Of a stretch of 64,000 nt of DNA, positions 43,679 to 52,619 are shown in pieces (within the stretch, counting starts at the first letter, position 1; each line of letters opens with the position of its first letter). Location of the stretch: positions 1 through 64,000 of the forward strand of contig CAZKQJ010000011.1 of assembly GCA_964554875.1 (NCBI GenBank), in the 5' to 3' direction. The position numbers and the translations under genes were made by a program. Source of the DNA: Marispirochaeta sp964554875. Lineage in GTDB: Bacteria; Spirochaetota; Spirochaetia; JC444; Marispirochaetaceae. The notes beneath the pieces are model-generated. The model ran no database searches. It was not told where the DNA came from and was given only the letters and a program-made list of their open reading frames with translations.

Positions 43679-46600
43679 TGCCGGCACGGAAAGATTTATC
43701 CACCATTATGATTATAGGCTCAGGTCCCATAGTAATCGGGCAGGCCTGTGAATTCGACTACTCCGGGACCCAGGCTGTTGCGGCTCTGAAGGAAGAGGGC
43801 TACCGGGTTATCCTGGTAAACCCGAATCCGGCAACTGTCATGACCACTCCCGGTATCGCCGATGTTATCTATACCGAGCCCCTCAAGCCCCAGTACGTAG
43901 AAAAGATCATAGCCGCTGAACGCCCGGATGCTCTTTTACCCACCATGGGCGGACAGACGGGACTGAACCTGTCCCTTGAACTCTACGACCGGGGAATTCT
44001 GGACAAGTACAAAGTCGAACTGATCGGCGCCACCGTGGAAGCCATTCGCCTTGCCGAGGACCGGGGACGCTTCAAGGACCTGGCAACAAAAATCGGCCTG
44101 GATACCCCCCGTTCCGTAATGACCCGGGACCTGGCAGGGGCGCGGGCACTTGCGGACGAGGTGGGACTCCCCATGATCATTCGACCCAGTTATACCCTGG
44201 GGGGAATGGGGGGCAGCATCGCCTATGAAATGGAAGAACTTGACGACCTTGTCTCCCGGGCCCTTGAGGAAAGCCCCGTTCACGAGGCCCTGGTGGAGGA
44301 GTCCCTGCTCGGCTGGAAGGAGTTCGAGATGGAGGTCATGCGGGACCGGATGGACAATGCGGTGATCGTCTGTTCCATCGAAAACCTCGATCCCATGGGT
44401 ATCCACACCGGGGACAGTATTACCGTGGCGCCGATCCAGACCCTGTCGGACCGGGAATACCAGATAATGCGGACAGCCTCCATCGAGACCCTGCGGGCCG
44501 TCGGGGTGGACTGCGGCGGATCGAATGTACAGTTTGCAGTCAAGCCCGATACCGGGAGGCTGGTGATAATCGAGATGAACCCCCGGGTATCCCGCTCCTC
44601 CGCCCTGGCCAGCAAGGCGACGGGATTCCCCATTGCCCGCTGCAGCGCGAAGCTCGCCGTTGGCTATACCCTGGACGAGATAAGCAACGAGATCACCGGC
44701 AAAACCGTCTCCTGCTTCGAGCCGGCCCTTGATTACGTGGCCGTAAAGGTCCCCCGCTTCGAGCTGGAGAAGTTTCCCCTGGGATACAAGCAGCTGGGGA
44801 CGCAGATGAAATCCGTGGGAGAATCCCTCGCCCTGGGGCGGACCTTTCCTGAGGCCCTGAACAAGGCCCTGCGTTCCGCAGAGCTGGGGGTTGAGGGGCT
44901 CCAGGAACTATCCATCGGTTACGACGGTCTCGATGCCATGCTGGATACCCTGCATCCACGGAGGATATTTGCAGCCTTCACGGTACTCAAGCGGGAAGGC
45001 AAGCGGGCCCTCAAGCGGCTTCAGGAAAGGACCATGTTCGATCCCTGGTTTCTGCACTACATGCTGCAACAGGTGGAGCTGGAGGATGAACTGGCAGGCA
45101 CGGAACTTACAGCGGATCTGCTCCTCCGGGCCAAACGCATGGGGCTCTCGGATAAACGCATCGCCTCCATCAGTGGACGCACAGAAGCAGAAGTGGAAGC
45201 AAAGCGGGAATCCGAAGGAATTGAGGCGGGGTATCATTTTGTCGATACCTGTGCCGGGGAGTTCACCGCCGAGACTCCCTATTTTTACTCCACCTATGGA
45301 GAAATAGACGAAGGCCTTGCGGTAAAAGGGCAGGGGGTTATAATCCTCGCATCCGGACCGAACCGTATCGGTCAGGGGCTCGAGTTCGACACCTGCTGTA
45401 CCCTGGCTTCCCTGGCCTACCGGGAGGAAGGGGTAAAATCGATAATCGTAAACTCCAACCCTGAGACGGTGTCCACGGATTTCAATATATCCGATCGGCT
45501 CTACATCGAACCCCTGAACGCTGAGCACGTTAAATCCATCATGCGCAAAGAGGGTGTAAAGGATGTGCTGGTACAGCTCGGCGGGCAGACTCCCCTGAAT
45601 CTTGCGGAGGAACTGGAGGCGGCGGGAGCCAGCATCGTCGGAACCAGCGTCAAGAGCATCTTCGATGCCGAAGACAGGGGACTCTTTACCGCTTTGCTGA
45701 AAAAACTCAAACTCAGGCAGCCGGAGAACCGGATGGCCGCGGATGCGGCGGAGGTAAAGCGCTTTTCCAGGGAGATCGGTTTTCCGGTACTGCTTCGTCC
45801 CTCCTTTGTGCTGGGGGGCAGGAGCATGTTTATTGCCTACAGCGAAGAGGAGCTGGAGGAGTTTCTGAAGCAGGAACTGCCCATGTCAAAAGAACGACCG
45901 GTACTGGTAGACCAGTTCCTGGAAGACGCCTTTGAATACGACCTGGATGCCCTTTCGGACGGCAAGAACGTCTACATCGCAGGGATCATGCAGCACATCG
46001 AAGCCGCGGGGGTCCACTCCGGCGATTCGGCCTGTGTTTTCCCCCCTTATAAATCGACTCCCGAAATCCTGTCGGAAATGAAAGAAGCAACCGCAAAGAT
46101 TGCCAGGGAGATCCAGGTAAAGGGCTTTCTGAACATCCAGTTCGCGGTCAAAGGTGATCAGCTCTATGTGCTGGAGGTAAATCCCAGGGCTTCCCGGACC
46201 GTTCCCTTTCTGTCGAAGGCTTCCGGGGTTAACCTTGTAAAGGCCGGAGTCCGGCTGTGGCAGGGGATGGATCTTGAAAAGCAGGGGCTCTGCAAAGGGG
46301 GCATGGGCGAAGGACACTGCATAAGCGGATGGGCCGTGAAAGAGGCGGTCTTCAGCTTTGATCGTTTTGCCCTGGTGGATCCCCTGCTGGGACCGGAAAT
46401 GCGCTCCACCGGCGAGGTTATCGGTACCGGGGCCAGCTTCGGCGAAGCCTTTGCGAAGGCTCAGGCCGCCGTGGGCAGTGTGCTCCCCACCACCGGCAGG
46501 GCTCTGGTGTCGGTCCACCAGAACGACCGGGAGACCATACTTCCCATTGTGCGGGAACTGAAGGCATGCGGCTTCGAGTTAGCCGCCACCCGGGGGACAG

Positions 46601-46896
46601 CGGATTACCTGTTCGGCCAGGGAATCTTCGCCGAGGTTGTCCTGAAGATTCACGAAGGACACCCCAATGTGATTGACCACATAAAAGCAGGGCGCTTTAC
46701 CCTGATTATCAACACACCTCTGGGCAGAAATTCCCAGTACGGGGACCACGACATCCGCATCCAGGCGGTTCGTCACAAGGTACCCTATACAACAACCACC
46801 TCCGCTGCTCTGGCTGCCATTGAGGGGATAAAATACCTTTCGGGTGGAGAGGTTATGGTCCGGCCTCTGGCAACGGAAGGGTTTACAAAAGTCTGA
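43678..46896 (+). CDS. carB: Carbamoyl-phosphate synthase large subunit
   Basis: The 1072-residue protein makes carbamoyl phosphate from bicarbonate, ammonia and two ATP. It has the duplicated ATP-grasp architecture: a carboxyphosphate half (IGSGPIVIGQACEFDYSG, PSYTLGGMGGSIA), an oligomerisation domain, a carbamoyl phosphate half (ASGPNRIGQGLEFDTCC, PSFVLGGRSM) and a C-terminal allosteric MGS-like domain. The length is standard. The gene is coupled to carA and ends in a terminator at 46923-46955. Confidence 0.98.
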   Translation: MPARKDLSTIMIIGSGPIVIGQACEFDYSGTQAVAALKEEGYRVILVNPNPATVMTTPGIADVIYTEPLKPQYVEKIIAAERPDALLPTMGGQTGLNLSLELYDRGILDKYKVELIGATVEAIRLAEDRGRFKDLATKIGLDTPRSVMTRDLAGARALADEVGLPMIIRPSYTLGGMGGSIAYEMEELDDLVSRALEESPVHEALVEESLLGWKEFEMEVMRDRMDNAVIVCSIENLDPMGIHTGDSITVAPIQTLSDREYQIMRTASIETLRAVGVDCGGSNVQFAVKPDTGRLVIIEMNPRVSRSSALASKATGFPIARCSAKLAVGYTLDEISNEITGKTVSCFEPALDYVAVKVPRFELEKFPLGYKQLGTQMKSVGESLALGRTFPEALNKALRSAELGVEGLQELSIGYDGLDAMLDTLHPRRIFAAFTVLKREGKRALKRLQERTMFDPWFLHYMLQQVELEDELAGTELTADLLLRAKRMGLSDKRIASISGRTEAEVEAKRESEGIEAGYHFVDTCAGEFTAETPYFYSTYGEIDEGLAVKGQGVIILASGPNRIGQGLEFDTCCTLASLAYREEGVKSIIVNSNPETVSTDFNISDRLYIEPLNAEHVKSIMRKEGVKDVLVQLGGQTPLNLAEELEAAGASIVGTSVKSIFDAEDRGLFTALLKKLKLRQPENRMAADAAEVKRFSREIGFPVLLRPSFVLGGRSMFIAYSEEELEEFLKQELPMSKERPVLVDQFLEDAFEYDLDALSDGKNVYIAGIMQHIEAAGVHSGDSACVFPPYKSTPEILSEMKEATAKIAREIQVKGFLNIQFAVKGDQLYVLEVNPRASRTVPFLSKASGVNLVKAGVRLWQGMDLEKQGLCKGGMGEGHCISGWAVKEAVFSFDRFALVDPLLGPEMRSTGEVIGTGASFGEAFAKAQAAVGSVLPTTGRALVSVHQNDRETILPIVRELKACGFELAATRGTADYLFGQGIFAEVVLKIHEGHPNVIDHIKAGRFTLIINTPLGRNSQYGDHDIRIQAVRHKVPYTTTTSAALAAIEGIKYLSGGEVMVRPLATEGFTKV

Positions 46897-46922
46897 TACT
46901 TTTTGGTTGTTCTTGACATATC

Positions 46923-46955
46923 CCGGCCCTTCTAACATGAGGGGCCGGTTTTTTT
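46923..46955 (+). terminator. Intrinsic terminator of carAB
   Basis: An 8-bp GC-rich stem (CCGGCCCT / GGGGCCGG, 46923-46930 and 46941-46948) with a 10-base loop is followed by seven T residues. The group II intron-like sequence starts at the very next base. Confidence 0.9.
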
Positions 46956-47455
46956 GTGTGTGCAGTCGGCAAGGCGCACCTATTTGGGAGTGAAAGTCTC
47001 CTACAGGCTCGACAGATGGAACTGATGGCCGGACGACAAGTGCGGTCGGTTTTTACGCAACTGCTTGCCCATGCATCCAAGGGTGATCATCTCGTGTTGG
47101 ACCCTGAATGATAAGACGCGAGTCTCACAGCGCCGAACAGGCAAAACATAGCCCTGACAAACACATACCTCATACTGGACGAAGTATTCTGATAAGGAAT
47201 CACATACTTTCAAAGTACAATACCTGTACTGGAGCATGTTGCATGGCGCTCTGCAGACAGGCTGTCCGGAAAAAGGGAGTGCCGGAATGGACAACATGAC
47301 GGTGGAGGACTTGAAATGGCACCGATGAACTCGACGACTGGCTGAGAAAAAAACTGAGATGCCTGCTCCGGCAACCCTGTAAATGGCAATGGATACGCGT
47401 GATGAACCTTATGAACGGGGGTTCAGCCGATACAACGGGTGATAATATCCAGTAA
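46956..47455 (+). mobile_element. Degraded group II intron remnant, probably class C
   Basis: The sequence begins GTGTGCAGTCGGCAAGGCGC, like the 5' end of bacterial group II introns, and continues with the domain I feature GGGAGTGAAAGTCTCC. Further on are broken pieces of the intron-encoded reverse transcriptase/maturase. I cannot find a domain V hairpin or a clean 3' end. Its position directly behind a terminator hairpin and T-run is the known target preference of class C introns. The exact 3' boundary is uncertain. Confidence 0.7.
47242..47455 (+). pseudogene. ltrA: Intron-encoded reverse transcriptase/maturase fragments
   Basis: Around 47242-47280 one frame reads MALCRQAVRKKG. A shifted frame then gives KGSAGMDNMTVEDLK (about 47273-47317), the N-terminal RT-0 motif of group II intron reverse transcriptases, and soon stops. 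From 47329 another frame reads LDDWLRKKLRCLLRQPCKW, the start of maturase domain X, and ends at TAA 47453-47455. The reverse transcriptase core between these motifs, several hundred residues, is missing, so the gene is non-functional through deletion and frameshifts. Confidence 0.72.
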
Positions 47456-47487
47456 CAGAAGTGCATAACAGTTGTGGGAAAATAGTC

Positions 47488-47525
47488 TTGACAATAACTG
47501 TAATACAGTATGACTGTAATACTGT
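47488..47525 (+). promoter_or_regulatory. Promoter and tandem operator-like sites of the accessory operon
   Basis: TTGACA at 47488-47493 is a consensus -35 box. ACTGTAATACAGT (47497-47509) is a perfect 13-bp palindrome, and ACTGTAATACTGT (47513-47525) repeats it with one mismatch, 16 bases later. Both sites cover the -10 region (possibly TATGAC, 47509-47514), so a bound protein should repress. The TGT-N3-ACA core resembles sites of FCD-type GntR regulators, one of which is encoded at 52620-53321 in this operon. Confidence 0.65.
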
Positions 47526-47555
47526 AATGCAAAGAATATTATTCATGGAAACAAT

Positions 47556-48335
47556 ATGAGGATAGGCTTTACAAGTTTTGCCTTCCGCTGGGCTGTGGCT
47601 AGCGGAAGGATGAACACAGAGTTGTTTTTAATCCGATCACTTGAGTTAGGAGCTGGTACAGTTCAGATTTGTGAGAACATTGAATATCTTAAATTAAGCT
47701 CAGATGAAAGAAGACAACTTTACGAACGCTTTGGTGAAAGGTTGAACATTGAAGTTGGTGCTCGCGGTTTCAGAATGGAGGATTTCATGCCGGCATTGTC
47801 AGCTGCCGCTGATTTCGGTTCTGATTACCTTCGTATCGTTGTGGAAAATGGTAACTTCGCGGTCGATGCAAAGACAGCAATAAACACAATTGAGACTATG
47901 GTTCCTTACCTGGAAAAAGCGCAGATTAAGCTGGGTCTTGAGAATCATTTTAATTTTACGCCTCACCAAATCGCTGAGATAATGCAACGTATAAATCACC
48001 CATTAATAGGTGTTTGTTTTGATCCTTTTAATTCTATCAGCCACCTTGTTGGCGTGAACGAGGCTTTTACCACTTTACAGCCCTATATAAACAGCTTGCA
48101 TCTTAAAGACGCCACGATCCGGCGAAAAAACACAGGCTTTTATATAAGCGGATGCAGTCTTGGGGAAGGGGTTGTTCCAGCAAAGGAATTGCTGCAGAAA
48201 CTTTCATTATATAAGCAAATAGAAAGTGTTCATCTTGAAAGCTGGATGGATGCCCTTGAAACCGAGAACGAAACCTTTGCTGCAGAGAATCTGCTGAATA
48301 GTGAAGGTATAAAATATTTAAGGAGTCTCTTGTGA
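47556..48335 (+). CDS. Sugar phosphate isomerase/epimerase family protein (1)
   Basis: This 259-residue TIM-barrel protein of the AP endonuclease 2/xylose isomerase-like superfamily has the typical metal-site strands LGLENHFNFTP (about 129-139), GVCFDPFNS (about 151-159), SLHLKDATI and VHLESW. Such enzymes epimerise or isomerise sugars or keto-sugars using a divalent metal. The substrate cannot be read. It is the first gene of a seven-gene accessory operon and overlaps the second epimerase gene by 4 bases. Confidence 0.85.
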   Translation: MRIGFTSFAFRWAVASGRMNTELFLIRSLELGAGTVQICENIEYLKLSSDERRQLYERFGERLNIEVGARGFRMEDFMPALSAAADFGSDYLRIVVENGNFAVDAKTAINTIETMVPYLEKAQIKLGLENHFNFTPHQIAEIMQRINHPLIGVCFDPFNSISHLVGVNEAFTTLQPYINSLHLKDATIRRKNTGFYISGCSLGEGVVPAKELLQKLSLYKQIESVHLESWMDALETENETFAAENLLNSEGIKYLRSLL

Positions 48336-49294
48336 ATAAGCTTGCGATTATATCCGCTTTTCTGGGTGCAGTTAAAAACAGGTATATGCAGTATCACCCT
48401 GAGCGTGAGCTTGTAGAAAAGTTTGAATTAGCATCACGGGTTCAAGGAATTGAAGGTCTGGAACTCTGTTATCCCGCAGACTTCGCAGACATTTCGTTGC
48501 TCAAAAAGCTTCTGTCTGACTATGGATTCGGAGTTTCATCGGTCAATGTTCGTTCAAGACGACAGGGACGCTGGTTGAGAGGATCATTCTCCTCATCTTC
48601 GGCAATAGAAAGGAAGGAGGTAGTTGAAGATTTTCATAAAGCGATGGATCTTGCCGTGGAAGTCGGTTCTTCAAGAATATCTACTTGCCCCCTGAACGAT
48701 GGTCATGATTATGTCTTCGAAATGAACTATCTAGATGCATATAAGTACGCATCGGAAAGTTTCAATGCTATCTGTGATTATAATACGGCAATCAATGTTT
48801 GCATCGAGTATAAATGGAACGATCCCCGCACACGTTGCCTTTTTGCGAATGCTGGAGAGACGCTGAGTTTCTGCCAGTCTTCAGGTTTGCAAAATCTGGG
48901 GGTTACTATGGATTTTGGACATTCGCTTTTGGGAGGTGAACGTCCTGCCCAGGCTCTTTGCTTGTTACATCAGGCAAACAAGCTTTTCTACGTACATCTT
49001 AACGACAATGACCGAAACTGGGACTGGGACATGCTTCCGGGAGCTTTTCATGTAAATGAGTTTATTGAGTTTTTTTATTATTTGAAAAAGATCGGGTATA
49101 CAAATGACTGGTATGCGTTCGATGTCGTTTCAAAGGAAATAGATCCTGTTGAGCATTTTACAAGCGTAGTTACTCTTACACGAAAACTTGAGGAGATGAG
49201 CGCGCGAATAAATGAAAAAGAGATTGATGCACTGATGGATAAGAGGAATCCAAATAAATCCTTAGAATATCTATTTTCAACGGTATATCGATAG
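48332..49294 (+). CDS. Sugar phosphate isomerase/epimerase family protein (2)
   Basis: This 320-residue TIM-barrel protein of the same superfamily is only distantly similar to its neighbour. Visible are GLELCYPADF (about 40-49), the metal-ligand strands VCIEYKW (about 152-158), VTMDFGHSLL (about 190-199) and FYVHLNDNDRNWDWD. The start is a GTG at 48332 overlapping the previous stop, with AAGGAG upstream. Two epimerases in tandem suggest successive steps in catabolism of one sugar or sugar acid; this is inference. Confidence 0.85.
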   Translation: MNKLAIISAFLGAVKNRYMQYHPERELVEKFELASRVQGIEGLELCYPADFADISLLKKLLSDYGFGVSSVNVRSRRQGRWLRGSFSSSSAIERKEVVEDFHKAMDLAVEVGSSRISTCPLNDGHDYVFEMNYLDAYKYASESFNAICDYNTAINVCIEYKWNDPRTRCLFANAGETLSFCQSSGLQNLGVTMDFGHSLLGGERPAQALCLLHQANKLFYVHLNDNDRNWDWDMLPGAFHVNEFIEFFYYLKKIGYTNDWYAFDVVSKEIDPVEHFTSVVTLTRKLEEMSARINEKEIDALMDKRNPNKSLEYLFSTVYR

Positions 49295-49312
49295 TCCTAT
49301 TCAAAGTGAAAA

Positions 49313-49327
49313 ATCCTCTTTGAGGAT
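49313..49327 (+). promoter_or_regulatory. Short intercistronic hairpin before tctC
   Basis: ATCCTC-TTT-GAGGAT forms a 6-bp stem with a 3-base loop in the 60-base gap before tctC. It is not followed by a pure T-run. It may be a weak terminator or a processing site protecting the tctC message. Confidence 0.35.
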
Positions 49328-49354
49328 GAAAATATTTTCTATAAGGAGAAGGAT

Positions 49355-50374
49355 ATGAAGAGAATCGTTATTGTGGCACTTGCAGTGTTGTTCATCACTG
49401 GAGTCGTCTGGACGGAAGGCGCTAAAGAAGCCACCAGAGTCAACTATCCGCAACGGGATATCTTTGTTTACATTTTTTCAAGCCAGGGAGGCGGCACAGA
49501 TGCCTGGACCAGGCATTTGGCAAAACTTATGGAGCCTGAACTGGGCGTTAAACTGTTGATGAACAATCTGCCCGGGGCGAATGGGGGAAATGGCGGCCAG
49601 AAGGTCTGGAATTCCGATCATGACGGTTATACAGTTTTGGGTGCCTCAGAAACAGCTATGTTTTTTGGTTCGAACGGTGTTGCCCCCACAGCGGAGAATT
49701 GGCACTTTTTCATTGGCGGTGGTTCTCCAGGAGTCATTGCAGTACCCGCCGACTCACCCTATAAAACAGTGGAAGATCTTGTGGCGGCTGCAAAAGCCAA
49801 TCCGGAAAGCGTAAAAATCAGTAACTCTGGAACTGGGAAACTCTGGAATATAAAAGCAGTACAGTTGGAAGAGGGTGCGGGAGTAAGGTTTAAACATGTC
49901 CCCTATAACGGTTCCGGACCTGCGTTGACAGCCCTGTTAAGTAAAGAAGTGGATGCTTTGAGTGCTTCTGCGGGTGAGGTCGCTGAGTATGTGCGCGGCG
50001 GTCTTATGCGTCCCTTGATCATGACAGAAGCCGTTTCAATGAACTTTGATGGCTTCGGTGAGGTTAGGGCGGGTTCGAAGGTTTATCCTAAAACCGCTTT
50101 CGGGTATGAAAATATGTTTCAGTGGTTAGGGTTTATGCTTCCCATAGATACTCCTGAAGAAAGGGTAAAGATTTTTGAAGCTGCTTTTTTAAAAGCTGTC
50201 AATGATCCCAGCACCAAGGAATTCGCGGAAAAACAAAACGCCCGCATTATAGGACTTTCCGGTGAGAAAGCGGCAACCCTCGCTAATAATATGCAGCAGG
50301 TTTCATGGTGGATAGCTAATGATCTTGGCCTGGCAAAGGTATCACCCGAATCCGCAGGAATTCAGCGACCATAA
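49355..50374 (+). CDS. tctC: Tripartite tricarboxylate transporter substrate-binding protein (TctC family)
   Basis: This 339-residue periplasmic binding protein has a signal peptide (about 1-20) and the TctC/Bug layout: an N-terminal segment with GGGTDAWTRHLAKLMEPELG, NNLPGANGGNGG (about 71-82) and PADSPYKTVEDLVAAAKANP (about 131-150). Bug-family proteins bind carboxylates such as citrate or sugar acids. The TctB and TctA membrane partners follow directly. A strong intercistronic hairpin after the gene probably favours its higher expression. A lipobox is not evident. Confidence 0.92.
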   Translation: MKRIVIVALAVLFITGVVWTEGAKEATRVNYPQRDIFVYIFSSQGGGTDAWTRHLAKLMEPELGVKLLMNNLPGANGGNGGQKVWNSDHDGYTVLGASETAMFFGSNGVAPTAENWHFFIGGGSPGVIAVPADSPYKTVEDLVAAAKANPESVKISNSGTGKLWNIKAVQLEEGAGVRFKHVPYNGSGPALTALLSKEVDALSASAGEVAEYVRGGLMRPLIMTEAVSMNFDGFGEVRAGSKVYPKTAFGYENMFQWLGFMLPIDTPEERVKIFEAAFLKAVNDPSTKEFAEKQNARIIGLSGEKAATLANNMQQVSWWIANDLGLAKVSPESAGIQRP

Positions 50375-50407
50375 AACTGTCCGTCGGGTTTATATGGTTT
50401 TATCATT

Positions 50408-50436
50408 CCGGTCGATATTATAGCAATATCGACCGG
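50408..50436 (+). promoter_or_regulatory. Strong intercistronic hairpin after tctC
   Basis: A perfect 12-bp stem CCGGTCGATATT / AATATCGACCGG with a 5-base loop lies between tctC and tctB and lacks a T-run. Such hairpins after binding-protein genes commonly stabilise the upstream mRNA segment, raising the ratio of binding protein to permease. Confidence 0.55.
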
Positions 50437-50463
50437 AGATATTGAACAAAAGCGAGGAGATGG

Positions 50464-51018
50464 ATGGAATCAAATTTTGAGGTATCCGGAAAGGAGATAG
50501 AAAAAACCGAGACAAGGAAAAGTCGTGAACGTGATTATCTCTTTAGCTGGATACTCATACTCGGTAGTCTTGCTCTAATAGTATACGCAAATCTTATTTC
50601 ATTCCGGGCGATGCAGCTTATGGGTGCAAGTTATTATACGGCTCCCGGATTCGCAATCATGTTTATTAGTATCGGACTTCTGGTAATGGGTATCTATCTG
50701 ATGCTTGTTTCCAGAAAGAGAGGAGCTACCCTCACATGGCTTCTTCCCGGGCGACTGGTAAAACGTCTCAAGGAAGACCAGTTTGACAAAACACTGTTAA
50801 TTTTTTCATATCTCGGACTCTATATGGTTGTTTTTTTTGATCGTATACCGTTTACAAGAATTCGAGTACCCTTTTGGCTAAGTACATTTGTCTTTTTATA
50901 CGTGACGCTGCGAAGCTTTAAAGCTGCAGGTCACAAGGCGTCACTTGCAATCAGTATACTGACAGCTGGTCTGGTCTATTATATTTTCCGCTACCTGATC
51001 GGAGTCCCTCTTCCATGA
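50464..51018 (+). CDS. tctB: Tripartite tricarboxylate transporter small membrane subunit (TctB family)
   Basis: This 184-residue protein has about four hydrophobic segments (near 28-48, 58-82, 110-130 and 140-178), the size and topology of TctB. It is poorly conserved in sequence, so the call rests on topology and its place between tctC and tctA. GCGAGGAG precedes the ATG. Confidence 0.85.
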   Translation: MESNFEVSGKEIEKTETRKSRERDYLFSWILILGSLALIVYANLISFRAMQLMGASYYTAPGFAIMFISIGLLVMGIYLMLVSRKRGATLTWLLPGRLVKRLKEDQFDKTLLIFSYLGLYMVVFFDRIPFTRIRVPFWLSTFVFLYVTLRSFKAAGHKASLAISILTAGLVYYIFRYLIGVPLP

Positions 51019-51038
51019 GGCAAAAATAGGAGTTAACA

Positions 51039-52583
51039 ATGGGATATTCTATCAGTTTTCTGTCAACGATTACTGATTTCATGACTTTTTCATGGCAGTT
51101 TTTATTAGATCCTATGAATCTTCTTCTCATGTTTGGATCTGTATTTGTTGGATTGATGTTCGGTGTACTCCCGGGACTGTCCGCGACCATAGGAATCGCA
51201 CTCTTTACTGGAATTACTTACGGTTTTACCTTGGACAAAGCGCTTGTTATTCTTTTCGGTGTCTACATTGGCGCAATTTACGGGGGATCAGTCTCCGCGA
51301 TACTTATAAACATTCCAGGTACTGGATCGGCAGCTGCAACATGTCTTGACGGCCATCCGCTTGCCATGCGTGGTGAGACCAGAAATGCTAATATTCTGGC
51401 ACGAGTTTCATCGTTGATCGGAACCCTTTTCGGAATGCTGATATTCATCTTTTTCACCCCTATCATGACCAAAATCGCGCTTCAGTTTACATCACCTGAG
51501 TTTTTCTGGCTTGCCCTTTTCGGTATCCTTATCTGCGGTTCCGTCAGTAACAGCGATGTGAAGGTAAAAGGATGGATTGCAGGTTTTATCGGGATTCTGA
51601 TGGCTATGGTTGGTCTTGACGATATTCAAGGCTGGGAACGTCTGACCTTTGGCAACCCCAATCTGATTACCGGAATCCCATTTGTTCCCATGACAATTGC
51701 TTTCTTTGGTATTCCGCAGATTGTGAAGACTATGAAACGTGATGATACAGTCAGGATTGTGGAAAAGGATGATGCGGAGAGCAGGTTGCATATTTGGAAG
51801 CTCATACGAAAGAATTTTCTGAACATCCTGCGTTGGGGATGCATCGGAGTCGGTATCGGAGCAATACCGGGTGTTGGTGAAAATATTGCCGCCTGGGTGG
51901 CATATGATGATGCAAAAAAACATTCCCCCGAAAGATCGAAGTTCGGTAAAGGTGTTTATGAAGGTGTTATGGCCCCTGAAACGGCAAATAATGCTGCTAT
52001 CGGAGGCGCTGTTATTCCGCTTATAAGTCTGGGAATTCCCGGAAGCCCTCCGGCTGCTATGCTGCTTGCTGCCCTCATGCTGCACGGAATAAAGGTTGGA
52101 CCTTTATTGAGTATTGAGCATCCTGAAATAATTCCTGAATTGGGAGGCATTATTCTGTGGGGTACAATATTTCTGTTTATAGTCGGACTCATGATGACAC
52201 GTTTTATGGTTGCAGTGCTCCGGGTTTCTCAGAAAATTCTAATGCCTGTCATCGCCGTTCTGTGTGTTGTTGGTGTTTTTGCGTACAATAACAATTCGTT
52301 TCATCTGGTTTTGGTCCTGTTTTTTGGTCTAATCGGATATCTTTTTGATAAAATGGGATACTCTGCGGCTCCGTTAATTCTCGGGCTTATTCTTGGTAAC
52401 CTGGCCGACGCGTTTTTTCGCAGGGCTTTGTATATAAATGACGGTAATCTTTTGTCTCTTGTAAATCGGCCCATAAGCGTCATATTTTTTCTTGCCTGTG
52501 TATTTACCATCCTAAATCAGTTCAACCTCATAAATTATCTTAAAAAACAATTGAAAAAGCTATATACTCAAGTAAAGAGATAA
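51039..52583 (+). CDS. tctA: Tripartite tricarboxylate transporter large membrane subunit (TctA family)
   Basis: This 514-residue protein with about 12 membrane segments has the TctA signature near the N-terminus (GLMFGVLPGLSATIGIALF, about 38-56) and GGSVSAILINIPGTGSAAATCLDGHPLA (about 88-115), repeated in inverted form as GIGAIPGVGENIAAWVAYDDAKKHS (about 275-299). It forms the ion-coupled channel with TctB and receives substrate from TctC. AGGAG precedes the ATG. The cargo is unknown. Confidence 0.93.
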   Translation: MGYSISFLSTITDFMTFSWQFLLDPMNLLLMFGSVFVGLMFGVLPGLSATIGIALFTGITYGFTLDKALVILFGVYIGAIYGGSVSAILINIPGTGSAAATCLDGHPLAMRGETRNANILARVSSLIGTLFGMLIFIFFTPIMTKIALQFTSPEFFWLALFGILICGSVSNSDVKVKGWIAGFIGILMAMVGLDDIQGWERLTFGNPNLITGIPFVPMTIAFFGIPQIVKTMKRDDTVRIVEKDDAESRLHIWKLIRKNFLNILRWGCIGVGIGAIPGVGENIAAWVAYDDAKKHSPERSKFGKGVYEGVMAPETANNAAIGGAVIPLISLGIPGSPPAAMLLAALMLHGIKVGPLLSIEHPEIIPELGGIILWGTIFLFIVGLMMTRFMVAVLRVSQKILMPVIAVLCVVGVFAYNNNSFHLVLVLFFGLIGYLFDKMGYSAAPLILGLILGNLADAFFRRALYINDGNLLSLVNRPISVIFFLACVFTILNQFNLINYLKKQLKKLYTQVKR

Positions 52584-52619
52584 TGTGGACTTTGTTTTTA
52601 ATGAGATTATCGAGGAGAT

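Noticed and set aside
47080..47230. Search for a domain V hairpin or intact 3' end of the group II intron.
   Set aside because: No catalytic-triad hairpin typical of domain V was found, so the element is listed only as a remnant.
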